From Thermocrinis ruber (lineage in GTDB: Bacteria > Aquificota > Aquificia > Aquificales > Aquificaceae), in contig NZ_CP007028.1 in assembly GCF_000512735.1 (NCBI RefSeq), forward strand, positions 868,001-932,000: DNA of 64,000 nucleotides, given 5' to 3'. Below the pieces are notes generated by a model that saw only the letters and a program-made list of their open reading frames with translations, was not told the DNA's origin and did not search any database. Both the position numbers and the translations under genes were made by a program. Below, in pieces: positions 17,951-26,075 of this stretch (positions are counted from its first letter, which is position 1; every line of letters begins with the position of its first letter).

Positions 17951-18922
17951 ATGGCTACACTGCTTTGGCTACACGGTGGTGCTTGCAATGGTAACACCAT
18001 GTCTTTTTTAAACGCTGAGTATCCTTCTGTCTGCGACCTGGTTACTGATTTCGGCATAGAGATCCTCTGGCATCCATCTGCAGGGCTTGAGATGGGTAAT
18101 CAGGTGCAGGCACTTTTGAGGGACATACTGGCGGAGAAAATTCCCTTAGACATTTTTGTCTTTGAAGGCACAGTGGTACTGGGTCCCAATGGCACTGGTA
18201 GGTATAACATGTTCGCCGGAAGACCTATGAAGGATTGGGTATATGACCTTGCCCATGTGGCAAAGTATGTAGTGGCTGTTGGGAACTGCGCTTGCCAAGG
18301 AAACATACCTGCTGTACCACCTAATCCTACAGAATCTACCGGGCTCCAGTTTCACAAAACAAAGAAGGGCGGTTTCTTGGGAGAACACTTTGTGTCTCGT
18401 GGGGGACTACCTGTAATAAATATACCCGGATGCCCTGCACATTACGATTGGATAACGCAAGTGCTAGTTGCTTTAGCTGTAGGAAGAGCTAAGGACATAC
18501 AGTTAGACGAATACCAAAGACCCCTTACATTCTTTAAGACTTTTTCTCAAACAGGATGCACCAGAGTTCAATTTCACGAGTGGAAGATCTCTGCGGAAGA
18601 GTTTGGACAAGGCACAAGGAAGGGTTGTCTTTTTTACGAGCTTGGGTGCAGAGGACCACTTACACACGCACCTTGTAATAGAATACTCTGGAACGGTGTT
18701 AGCTCAAAACAGCGGTCAGGGCATCCATGCATAGGTTGTACAGAATTTGCCTTCCCGTGGTTTGACCTGGCACCCGGAACCATATTCAAGACACAGAAGG
18801 TTGCTGGAGTTATACCAAAAGAATCAGTATACGAAGCTGATAAATTCACTTACATGCTTCATGCGGTAACTGCAAGGATAGCTGCACCCAAGTGGGCTAC
18901 TGAAGATATGTTTGTAGTTTGA
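17951..18922 (+). CDS. [NiFe] hydrogenase 3 small subunit (Huc-like group 2)
   Basis: This is the electron-transfer subunit (323 residues) of a soluble group 2 hydrogenase; there is no Tat signal. Motifs are LHGGACNGNTMSFLNAEYPS, VGNCACQGN, PGCPAHYDW, TGCTR, GCRGPLTHAPCNR and HPCIGCTEFAFPWFD. The second proximal Cys is Asn (ACNGNT). The mycobacterial high-affinity Huc enzyme shares this feature and is known to carry [3Fe-4S] clusters. The start is ATG 17951, with GGAGGT 8 nt upstream; a longer frame from 17909 lacks support. It is first gene of a long operon ending at 24540. Confidence 0.88.
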   Translation: MATLLWLHGGACNGNTMSFLNAEYPSVCDLVTDFGIEILWHPSAGLEMGNQVQALLRDILAEKIPLDIFVFEGTVVLGPNGTGRYNMFAGRPMKDWVYDLAHVAKYVVAVGNCACQGNIPAVPPNPTESTGLQFHKTKKGGFLGEHFVSRGGLPVINIPGCPAHYDWITQVLVALAVGRAKDIQLDEYQRPLTFFKTFSQTGCTRVQFHEWKISAEEFGQGTRKGCLFYELGCRGPLTHAPCNRILWNGVSSKQRSGHPCIGCTEFAFPWFDLAPGTIFKTQKVAGVIPKESVYEADKFTYMLHAVTARIAAPKWATEDMFVV

Positions 18923-18946
18923 AAAAAAATTAAGGAGGTGTGTGCC

Positions 18947-20583
18947 ATGGCTACTAAGCAACACTTAGTTATAGACCCTCTAGCCAGGCTAGAGGGTGAT
19001 GTGAGAGCAGACGTGTTCGTAGAGGACGGACACGTTGTAGATGTTCAAGTAGAGGCGGTCATGTTCAGGGGTTTTGAGATTATCCTTAGAGGAAAGGATC
19101 CTCTCGCAGGACTTATAGTTACACCAAGGGTGTGCGGTATATGCGGAGGAAGCCACCTTTATAAAGCATGTCAGGCTTTAGACACAGCTTGGAGGACGGA
19201 GGTCCCCCCCAACGCATGGCATATAAGGAATATAGCCCAAGCTTGTGAGACACTTCAATCTGTTCCCAGGTGGTTCTATGCTATATTTGCTATAGATTTC
19301 GTAAATAAAAACTATGCCAAGAGCAAGCTTTACGATGAAGTTGTAAAACGCTGGGCGCCTTTCGTGGGAACCTCGTATAAGATAGGGCTTGAGATATCTG
19401 CACTTCCCGTAAAGGTGTACGCCATGTTTGGTGGTCAGTGGCCTCACTCAAGCTTTATGGTTCCTGGTGGTGTAATGTGTGCGCCTCAGCTTGATCATAT
19501 AACGCGGGCTTACGCTCTTCTTGAAAGATACAGAACTGAGTGGCTTGAAAAGGTATGGCTTGGTTGTTCTGTAGACAGATGGTTAGAGAATAAGACATGG
19601 GATGACATACTCAATTGGCTTGACGAGAGTGAAAGCCATAGAAACTCAGATTGTGGACTGTTTATAAGGTTCTGTTTGGAAAACGGTCTTGATAAGTACG
19701 GTGCAGGTGTAAATGCTTTTATAGCATGCGGTACCTATATAGATCCAGAGTTTTACCCTGTCTCTCTACCATTGAAGGAAGGAACCAAGCCTTACAGTCA
19801 CCTTCCGGTGTGGTTTATAACGGTAAATACTATGTGTTTGACCAAATGAACATAAGGGAGGATGTTACACATTCTTATTATGAAGGTTCTTCTCTGCTAC
19901 ATCCTTGGGAAGGTGAAACAGTGCCCCTTGACCCAGAGGTAGCAAAGCGTCAAGGTAAGTATTCATGGGCAAAAGCCCCAAGGTACCTAATAGATGGTAA
20001 GCCAGTGCCCTTAGAAGCCGGACCTTTGGCAAGACAGGTAGTTGCAGGCTATGAAGAAGCAAAATTGGCATGTCCAGCAGCAGGACGCCTAGAACACGCC
20101 ATAGATCCACTATTTAAGAACATAGTCAGCAAGATAGGACCGAGCGTTATGGTAAGAGTCCTTGCAAGGATGCACGAAGCTGTAAAGTACTACAAGTGGG
20201 TAAAAGAATGGCTTGCCAAGGTGGACTTTAAAGATGATAGGTTTTATAAAAAGCCTAAAGAACTACCTGAAGGCAAAGGATACGGAGGTACAGAAGCAGC
20301 AAGAGGAGCTTTGCAGGACTGGATAGTGATAGAGAACGGTAAAATAAAGAACTATCAAATAGTTACCCCCACCGCGTGGAACATAGGACCTAGGGACTCC
20401 AAGGGACAGATGGGTCCAATAGAGAAGGCTATTGTAGGTGCTCCAATAAAGAACCCCGAAGACCCCATAGAGGTGGCTCATGTGGCTAGAAGCTTTGACT
20501 CATGTCTTGTCTGCACTGTTCATGTTTATGACAGAAAGCGTGGTAAAGAGATAGCAAGATACAAACTCGGTACTTTCAAATGA
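18947..20583 (+). pseudogene. [NiFe] hydrogenase 3 large subunit, interrupted by a one-base frameshift
   Basis: This is a group 2 catalytic subunit in two frames. The first part (18947-about 19803) carries RVCGICGGSHLYKACQALD and GGQWPHSSFMVPGG. The second (about 19804-20583) carries EAARGALQDW and the C-terminal DSCLVCTVH followed by a 19-residue cleavable tail. Homology-like sequence jumps frame within CACCTTCCGGTG. Restoring a single T (CTTTCC) gives continuous SHLSGVVYNGKYYVFDQM, so a one-base loss in a T run explains it. It could be a sequencing error or a real recent mutation. The ATG at 18947 has AAGGAGGTG upstream. All downstream genes look intact. Confidence 0.85.
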
Positions 20584-21338
20584 GAAAAATAGTTATAGTG
20601 GGCTGTGGAAATCCTATACGCGGTGATGATGGGGTAGGTCCGCGCCTCATAAGATACCTGTGGGAGCGCGGGCTTCCCCCGCATGTAAAACTTGTAGATG
20701 GTGGAACATCTGGTATAGATGTAATCTTTCATATGGAAGGTGCTGATGAGGTGGTGATAGTAGACGCTTGCTACACAGGAGAAAAACCAGGCACAGTTTT
20801 TAGAGTTCCTGCTGAAGATGTTGAGGAATTACCTTCTCAAGAAGAAGCTAACCTACATTCAATAAAGTGGTACCACGCAATAGCTTTAGCCAAATACCTT
20901 TTGAATGGAAACTATCCAAAGAGTATAAGTGTGTACCTCATTGAGGGTAAGAATTTTGAAATAGGCGAGACTTTGTCTGAGGAGGTAGAAAACGCCATGA
21001 AAGAGCTTGCAGAGTACATAATGAAAGAACACAACATAGAGGGAGGTGGTGTTTTTGAGGTAGAACTCAGGGAAGATGGATACCTTTTAGTCCCAGCAGC
21101 AGTAGCAGAAACTTATTTTAGCAATTGCATGAGTGTTATAGTAGTTCCAAAAGGTATGCAATTCACCATATTTCCTCTGCCTACAGATGTGCAAGGTGGC
21201 TTGCTGTTCAAGAGGATAAATAAAAGTGGTGATAGAGCTGTCCTTGTGTGGGAGCTACTCCCTCCCGGCATACCTTTTGGCAAGAAAAAGGCAGTGTGGA
21301 ATAGTGAAGAGAAGGGACTAGTAGTATCTCTTCTCTGA
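20580..21338 (+). CDS. Hydrogenase maturation protease with extra C-terminal domain
   Basis: Residues 1-160 are a HyaD/HupD-type endopeptidase: VGCGNPIRGDDGVGPRLI, DGGTSGIDVIFHMEG, VVIVDACYTGEKPGT and the His-containing NLHSIKWYHAIALAK. It should process the large subunit encoded just before (ATGA overlap). Residues about 165-252 form an additional domain (EVELREDGYLLVPAAVAETYFSN...) not found in ordinary proteases of about 160 residues. I do not recognise it; it may hold or deliver the substrate. Confidence 0.85.
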   Translation: MRKIVIVGCGNPIRGDDGVGPRLIRYLWERGLPPHVKLVDGGTSGIDVIFHMEGADEVVIVDACYTGEKPGTVFRVPAEDVEELPSQEEANLHSIKWYHAIALAKYLLNGNYPKSISVYLIEGKNFEIGETLSEEVENAMKELAEYIMKEHNIEGGGVFEVELREDGYLLVPAAVAETYFSNCMSVIVVPKGMQFTIFPLPTDVQGGLLFKRINKSGDRAVLVWELLPPGIPFGKKKAVWNSEEKGLVVSLL

Positions 21339-21352
21339 AGGAGGTGGTTATC

Positions 21353-21571
21353 ATGTTTAAGGAAAAAGCACTTCTTGCAGAAACCTTTGTAGAGGAAAAA
21401 GATGGGCAATGGAGTGTTTTTATAGAAGTCCTTTTTAAAGATTCTTCCGTAAGGTACGAAGTGGGAAGGTACTTCACTAAGGAAAAGGCTCAGATAGCAG
21501 CAAACTACATAAAAAGGTGTGCGAATAGAGATCTTCCCTACCCTAATGATGGCTTGGGAGGATGTTGTTAA
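21353..21571 (+). CDS. Small conserved-looking protein of hydrogenase 3 operon
   Basis: This 72-residue protein (FKEKALLAETFVEEKDGQWSVFIEVLF...) ends in YPNDGLGGCC, with two terminal cysteines. The start is ATG 21353 behind a strong GAAGGAGGTGG. It lies 14 bp after the protease and its stop overlaps the TPR gene start (TAATG). I do not recognise the family. Position suggests a small structural or maturation factor for hydrogenase 3. Confidence 0.6.
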   Translation: MFKEKALLAETFVEEKDGQWSVFIEVLFKDSSVRYEVGRYFTKEKAQIAANYIKRCANRDLPYPNDGLGGCC

Positions 21572-22752
21572 TGAACTGGAAAGAGGTTTTCCCTCAACCC
21601 GTAGGTATCTTTCCCTTTCCCTTTGATTTCCTTATACTTCCTTACTGGGATAGGTGGAAGGAGTATGTGGACTCTATTCTCATACTGAAGTTTGAAAAAC
21701 TACCACCTGAATGGGAGATCCTTTCAGCAGTAAAGGATGGAAACTGGGAATTAGCTTTCCAAAGCCTTTCAAACATTCAGGAAGAAGATGTAAAAAACTA
21801 TAACTTGTCTCTGCTTACTGGACAGAAACAAGTGGTAAAGGACTATACTCTGGCTTACCTCCTTGATGTGGTGTTTTCTGAAGATTTTGATGTAAGAGAT
21901 GTGGGTAGAGAAGACATAAATGCCCTAATATTGTATAAAAAAGCCCAAACGCTTGAAAAAAAAGGTAAAATAGAGGATGCTCTCCTTATGCTTGAAAGTG
22001 CGCTGAAACTTGTTAAGGATGTTTCTCCTGTTTTTTCTACAAATATTCTTCTCAAAAAGGTAAAACTCCTTATGGAACACAGGGGTGTAAATTACGCTAC
22101 AATAGCACTTCTTGAAGAACTAAGCGAAAGATTATCCGGAAGTGGTGCAGACTTTCTGAAGGGGGATGTTCACTTTAATTTGGGAAACGCTTACTCTTCT
22201 ATGGGAAACCTACAAGAGGCCATAAAACATTATTGGGAAGCTCTTAACTTCTTTACCTTGGACAGGGATCCTTACATGTACGCTTTAATAAACAACAATA
22301 TGGGGCTAGCTTACCTATCCACTAATGTAAGCGATATTGAGGATCAAGTTAGGTTAGCCTACGGAGTGCAGTGCCTTAAAAATGCACTTAAAGTGTTTAC
22401 CAAAGAAAAGTATCCTAAGGAATGGGCAAGCACCACCATGAACTATGCTAATGCACTACAGTATTTACCCACAGCTAATCCTTCAAAAAATCTTCTGAAA
22501 GCCATTGAGCTATACCGGGAGGTGCTAAACTATCGCAAGGAGGTTAAAGATGAAATAGGCTACGCGCGCGCTTTAGCTAACATGGGCAACGCTTTGGCAC
22601 ACTTAGGTAAGCTATCAGAAGCGAAAAAACATCTTATGGAGGCCTTTGATATTTTCAATAAGTACGGGATGGAAGAGGAGATGGTTGGCATAAGGGAAAT
22701 ATTAGAAGAGATACACACGCTTATGGGGGCTCGCCATGACGGAGGAGCTTAG
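21571..22752 (+). CDS. Tetratricopeptide-repeat protein of hydrogenase 3 operon
   Basis: This is a protein of about 393 residues with a unique N-terminal 110 residues and then tandem TPR-type helix pairs (KAQTLEKKGKIEDALLMLESALKLV; FNLGNAYSSMGNLQEAIKHYWEAL; ALANMGNALAHLGKLSEAKKHLMEAFDIF). TPRs bind partner proteins. Mycobacterial group 2 hydrogenase loci also contain TPR genes, so a role as scaffold or assembly factor is likely. I prefer ATG 21571, since GGGAGG abuts the alternative ATG at 21562. It overlaps the next gene by 17 bp. Confidence 0.78.
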   Translation: MNWKEVFPQPVGIFPFPFDFLILPYWDRWKEYVDSILILKFEKLPPEWEILSAVKDGNWELAFQSLSNIQEEDVKNYNLSLLTGQKQVVKDYTLAYLLDVVFSEDFDVRDVGREDINALILYKKAQTLEKKGKIEDALLMLESALKLVKDVSPVFSTNILLKKVKLLMEHRGVNYATIALLEELSERLSGSGADFLKGDVHFNLGNAYSSMGNLQEAIKHYWEALNFFTLDRDPYMYALINNNMGLAYLSTNVSDIEDQVRLAYGVQCLKNALKVFTKEKYPKEWASTTMNYANALQYLPTANPSKNLLKAIELYREVLNYRKEVKDEIGYARALANMGNALAHLGKLSEAKKHLMEAFDIFNKYGMEEEMVGIREILEEIHTLMGARHDGGA

Positions 22753-23563
22753 CTTTGAAAAGTTGGCAGAGAGGATAGACGAACTTTTTAAAAAGGTGAG
22801 GGATTTTGAAGATGAAAAAAGAGAGATAGTGGGCGAACTTGTAAAGAGTATTGAGGAGTTCACAAAAATAGCCTTAGTTAAACTTGTCAGGTTCATGAAA
22901 GAAGATCCTACAGGTAAGGAGCTACTCTTAAAAGCTGTGAAAGAGCCGGAGGTCTATAGTCTTTTCCTAAAGCATGGTTTAATTAGAGAAGATGACAGGA
23001 TTAAGGCAATTAAAGCGCTTGAGCTCATAAAACCCTATATAAGGTCTCACGGAGGAGATGTAGAGTTTGTAGATCTGAAGGACAAGGTACTTTATGTAAG
23101 GTTAAAGGGGGCATGCACTGGTTGTTCACAAGTTTCTTTCACTCTACAACAGACCATACTTGAAGCAGTCCAATCCTTTGTTCCATACATTGAGAGGGTA
23201 GAGCTTGCAAAGGATACACCTGTCGAAGCCTTTATTGAGTTTTCTCAAAAAAAAGAAGATTATATAAAGGCTTTTAATGTTAGTGAGCTAAAAGAGGGGC
23301 ATGTATACAGGTTTTTGCACGAAAAGATTGATGTAATACTAGTACTTTGGAAAGGAAAGATTTACGCATACAGAAACTCTTGTGCACATCAAGGCCTTCC
23401 CCTTCACGATGGAGAGCTTACAAAAGAAGGTATCTTAATATGTCCTTGGCATAACTTTGAGTACAGTATAACTTCTGGTGAGTGTCTTACCGCTAACCAT
23501 GTACAGTTAGTTCCTGTGTATACGAGGATAGAAAATGGATATGTGTGGCTAAAGGTAGAATGA
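22736..23563 (+). CDS. NifU-domain and Rieske [2Fe-2S] fusion protein
   Basis: The 275-residue protein has three parts. An N-terminal helical region (about 1-95) comes first. A NifU C-terminal-like domain (about 98-165) carries the cluster-binding GACTGCSQVSFTL. A Rieske domain (about 180-275) has the two ligand boxes CAHQGLPLH and CPWHNFEYS. NifU-Rieske fusions accompany Huc-type hydrogenases, where such a protein is thought to be the electron acceptor or cluster carrier. It begins inside the TPR gene and its stop overlaps the NHL gene start (ATGA). Confidence 0.88.
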   Translation: MTEELSFEKLAERIDELFKKVRDFEDEKREIVGELVKSIEEFTKIALVKLVRFMKEDPTGKELLLKAVKEPEVYSLFLKHGLIREDDRIKAIKALELIKPYIRSHGGDVEFVDLKDKVLYVRLKGACTGCSQVSFTLQQTILEAVQSFVPYIERVELAKDTPVEAFIEFSQKKEDYIKAFNVSELKEGHVYRFLHEKIDVILVLWKGKIYAYRNSCAHQGLPLHDGELTKEGILICPWHNFEYSITSGECLTANHVQLVPVYTRIENGYVWLKVE

Positions 23564-24540
23564 AGGTAGAGTTTTTAAGCGTTATAGGAGCAAGTTCTGA
23601 GTTTAGTCTGCAAGTACCAGACGCAAAGGCTTCACCTTGTACCCTTTACGGTCCTAGAGGTGTGTTTCTGAAGGATAATACTTTAATAGTAGCGGATACA
23701 GGTAACCATAGGGTATTAATATGGAAGGGTTTGCCAAAACAGAACCAGCCAGCGGATGTGGTGCTCGGTCAGAGGGACTTTTACTCTGATCATCCTAATG
23801 CAGGGGGTGATACGGAAAGAGGTCTTTTTATGCCTACTGGTGTGTTTGTATCAGATGAAGGTAAACTTTTTGTAGCGGATGCATGGAATCATAGGATACT
23901 CCTATGGGATAGGGTACCTGAAGAGAGTTTTTCAAAACCTGACCATGTAATAGGCCAACCTAATCTTAAACAGGTAGATAGAAATCTGTTCTTTTGGTGC
24001 TTTGGTGTATACTACAGTGAAGGTTATCTTTATGTTTGTGACACAGGCAACAGGCGTATCCTTAAATGGAAAGGCATACCAGATAGCATGCAAGACCCAG
24101 ATGATATATACGAAGGCTTCAGCTGGCCACATGCTATCTGCAAAAAGGATGAATACTTCTTTGTGGCAGATGCGGGTACAGGAGTAAGCAAGGTTTATGC
24201 CTTTAGGAACTCACTCAGGTGTGCACAGCAGGCTGACTTTTACTTGGGTCATGGAGAGGGATGTGGACGGTTCAATTTGAACCTACCTTATGGCGTAAGT
24301 GCAAACCATCGCTTACTTTTTGTTGCAGACACCTCAAACAACAGGGTCCTTATCTTTGAAGAACGAAAACCTATAGCTGTACTAGGGCAAAAAGATTTTT
24401 CCGAGTGTGGAGAAAACCGTTGGGAAGGAGTTTATAAAGACACTCTGTGCTGGCCTTATGCGGTTTTTTCTACAGAGAATCTTCTGCTTATAGCAGATAC
24501 TGGAAACAACAGAGTGGTCCTTTACAGTTTTAACGCTTGA
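23560..24540 (+). CDS. NHL-repeat beta-propeller protein
   Basis: This is a protein of about 326 residues made of repeated NHL blades, each with the pattern GVFLKDNTLIVADTGNHRVLIW (also LFVADAWNHRILLWD, LYVCDTGNRRILKWK, LFVADTSNNRVLIFE, LLIADTGNNRVVLY). No signal peptide is seen, so it should be cytoplasmic. NHL proteins are known neighbours of group 2 hydrogenases. The start at 23560 gives the ATGA coupling seen elsewhere in this operon. It is the last gene and converges with the V4R gene (11-bp overlap). Confidence 0.82.
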   Translation: MKVEFLSVIGASSEFSLQVPDAKASPCTLYGPRGVFLKDNTLIVADTGNHRVLIWKGLPKQNQPADVVLGQRDFYSDHPNAGGDTERGLFMPTGVFVSDEGKLFVADAWNHRILLWDRVPEESFSKPDHVIGQPNLKQVDRNLFFWCFGVYYSEGYLYVCDTGNRRILKWKGIPDSMQDPDDIYEGFSWPHAICKKDEYFFVADAGTGVSKVYAFRNSLRCAQQADFYLGHGEGCGRFNLNLPYGVSANHRLLFVADTSNNRVLIFEERKPIAVLGQKDFSECGENRWEGVYKDTLCWPYAVFSTENLLLIADTGNNRVVLYSFNA

Positions 24541-24871
24541 GCTTTACCTCAAAAACGCATAGTTTTTTACCTTGAGCTTTGCACTCAAGCTCCTTGCATT
24601 CCCACTCTCTGCCTGTGATCTCCTCAAACACTCCTGCCAAAGCACCGCTTAGTGGCATACACAAAGGGTGTTTCTCTCCCACTATGCTTCTTATGTATGT
24701 ACCTGCCATTTTTCCCGCCTTTTTACCAGAGAAAGTAAGCAAACCACCTATGCCAAAGCCTGAAAGTTTCATAAGCTGGGAGTAAAACTCCTTTATAGGA
24801 CCTTTGGGAATTATTACCCCTTCTTCTCTGAGAAATACACGCACCTTGGAAAGAACCTCTGGATCCCTCAT
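24530..24871 (-). CDS. V4R-domain (4-vinyl reductase-like) protein
   Basis: This 113-residue protein has the V4R pattern of a helical core with GIGGLLTFSGKKAGKMAGTYI and a C-terminal cysteine motif CKELECKAQGKKLCVFEV. V4R domains bind small hydrophobic ligands or metals. Here the gene follows a disulfide oxidoreductase (4-bp overlap) and ends inside the tail of the hydrogenase 3 operon. Ligand unknown. Confidence 0.65.
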   Translation of the reverse strand: MRDPEVLSKVRVFLREEGVIIPKGPIKEFYSQLMKLSGFGIGGLLTFSGKKAGKMAGTYIRSIVGEKHPLCMPLSGALAGVFEEITGREWECKELECKAQGKKLCVFEVKLKR

Positions 24872-26061
24872 TTACACACCTCCTGCTTTATTGACAGTAT
24901 TTCGTTCATTATTTCCCCATAAGAAGGGTGGGCAAAGGGTTGTTCTTCTAATTCTTTGCCTAAAAAGGTAGCACATAGGTTAAGTATTTCACTTACATCT
25001 TTGCCTATCACACAACAATAAACAAGCCTTCCGCCATCATCAAATCCTAACCTTATAACTCCGTTCTTTTCTGTAACATATGCCTTAGGGTTTATACTCA
25101 GAGGTTTTGTTGCAAATACCTTAGCATCTCTTATGCTTCCTACAAAGCCTATCTGATGAGCAGAAGAAAAAATTACTGGCACCCTCTTTGGATCAAAGAC
25201 TTTTTCCTTACCGTAAAGTATGTTATGGACTACTACCCTCGCTTTTTCAAAGGCATAGCCAGCACCCATTGGGGGTACTATGTCTCCTGCCGCAAACACT
25301 CCTTCAAGACTTGTTTCTAAAAACTCATCAACCCTTACATACCCGCATTCATTTACAGCTATAAAGGGAAACCTTTCCTGACAAAAGTTAGGTATCCTTC
25401 CTGTTGCTCTTATAGTCAGGTCTGCATTTGTGTCTTCCATCTCTTCCACTAACTTTACACCACACCTCTCTAACTCATCTTCCAACTTCTGAGCAAATTC
25501 TTCTGGGATGTTTTCGTAACCCTTTAAAACAGTGTCTTTTCTTACTAGGAACACCTTAAAACCAAAGGAACGCAGTATAAAGGCAAGCTCACAGCCAGTA
25601 GCACCTCCACCTACAACACATACACTATGCTTAGGAATGACCCAGCCCCTAAGTAGGTCTTCTGGAGATATCCCAACCTCCCTCGGTCTTGAGCCACAGG
25701 CAAGGATCACATATTGAGCGGTTAGTCTTCTATTTCCAACTTTTACTACCTTTTCGTCAATAAGTTCAGCATCACCTTCTATGTATGTTAGTCCCTTAGA
25801 AAGCAAAGACTTTAGTGCCATATTCCTTATCTCTGCGACTTTTCCCTGAATCCTTTGAACCGCAACCCTCCACCGAGGTTTGCTCTCTCTAATGGCAAGT
25901 TCATAAAGCCCCTCCTTTGGGATACAGCCAGCGTTGAGACACACTCCACCAAAAACAGACCTCTCTATAAGAGCTACCCTTTTACCTTTCTCAAGGAGAA
26001 GCTTAGCGCTCATATAACCACCCGGACCACTACCTATGATTACTACATCAAAATACTCCAT
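24868..26061 (-). CDS. FAD-dependent pyridine nucleotide-disulfide oxidoreductase
   Basis: This 397-residue flavoprotein is of the lipoamide dehydrogenase/mercuric reductase class. It has the FAD-binding GSGPGGYMSAKLL at the N-terminus, the redox-active disulfide GGVCLNAGCIPKEGL, an NAD(P)-binding VVGGGATGCELAF, the second FAD motif GVFAAGDIVPPMG, and a C-terminal dimerisation domain with AHPSYGE (His and Glu of the active-site dyad). It is shorter than classical lipoamide dehydrogenase (about 470). No 2-oxoacid dehydrogenase genes are near, so its substrate may be a small thiol or ferredoxin-linked partner. Confidence 0.8.
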   Translation of the reverse strand: MEYFDVVIIGSGPGGYMSAKLLLEKGKRVALIERSVFGGVCLNAGCIPKEGLYELAIRESKPRWRVAVQRIQGKVAEIRNMALKSLLSKGLTYIEGDAELIDEKVVKVGNRRLTAQYVILACGSRPREVGISPEDLLRGWVIPKHSVCVVGGGATGCELAFILRSFGFKVFLVRKDTVLKGYENIPEEFAQKLEDELERCGVKLVEEMEDTNADLTIRATGRIPNFCQERFPFIAVNECGYVRVDEFLETSLEGVFAAGDIVPPMGAGYAFEKARVVVHNILYGKEKVFDPKRVPVIFSSAHQIGFVGSIRDAKVFATKPLSINPKAYVTEKNGVIRLGFDDGGRLVYCCVIGKDVSEILNLCATFLGKELEEQPFAHPSYGEIMNEILSIKQEVCK

Positions 26062-26075
26062 GGGTTAATTTTAAA

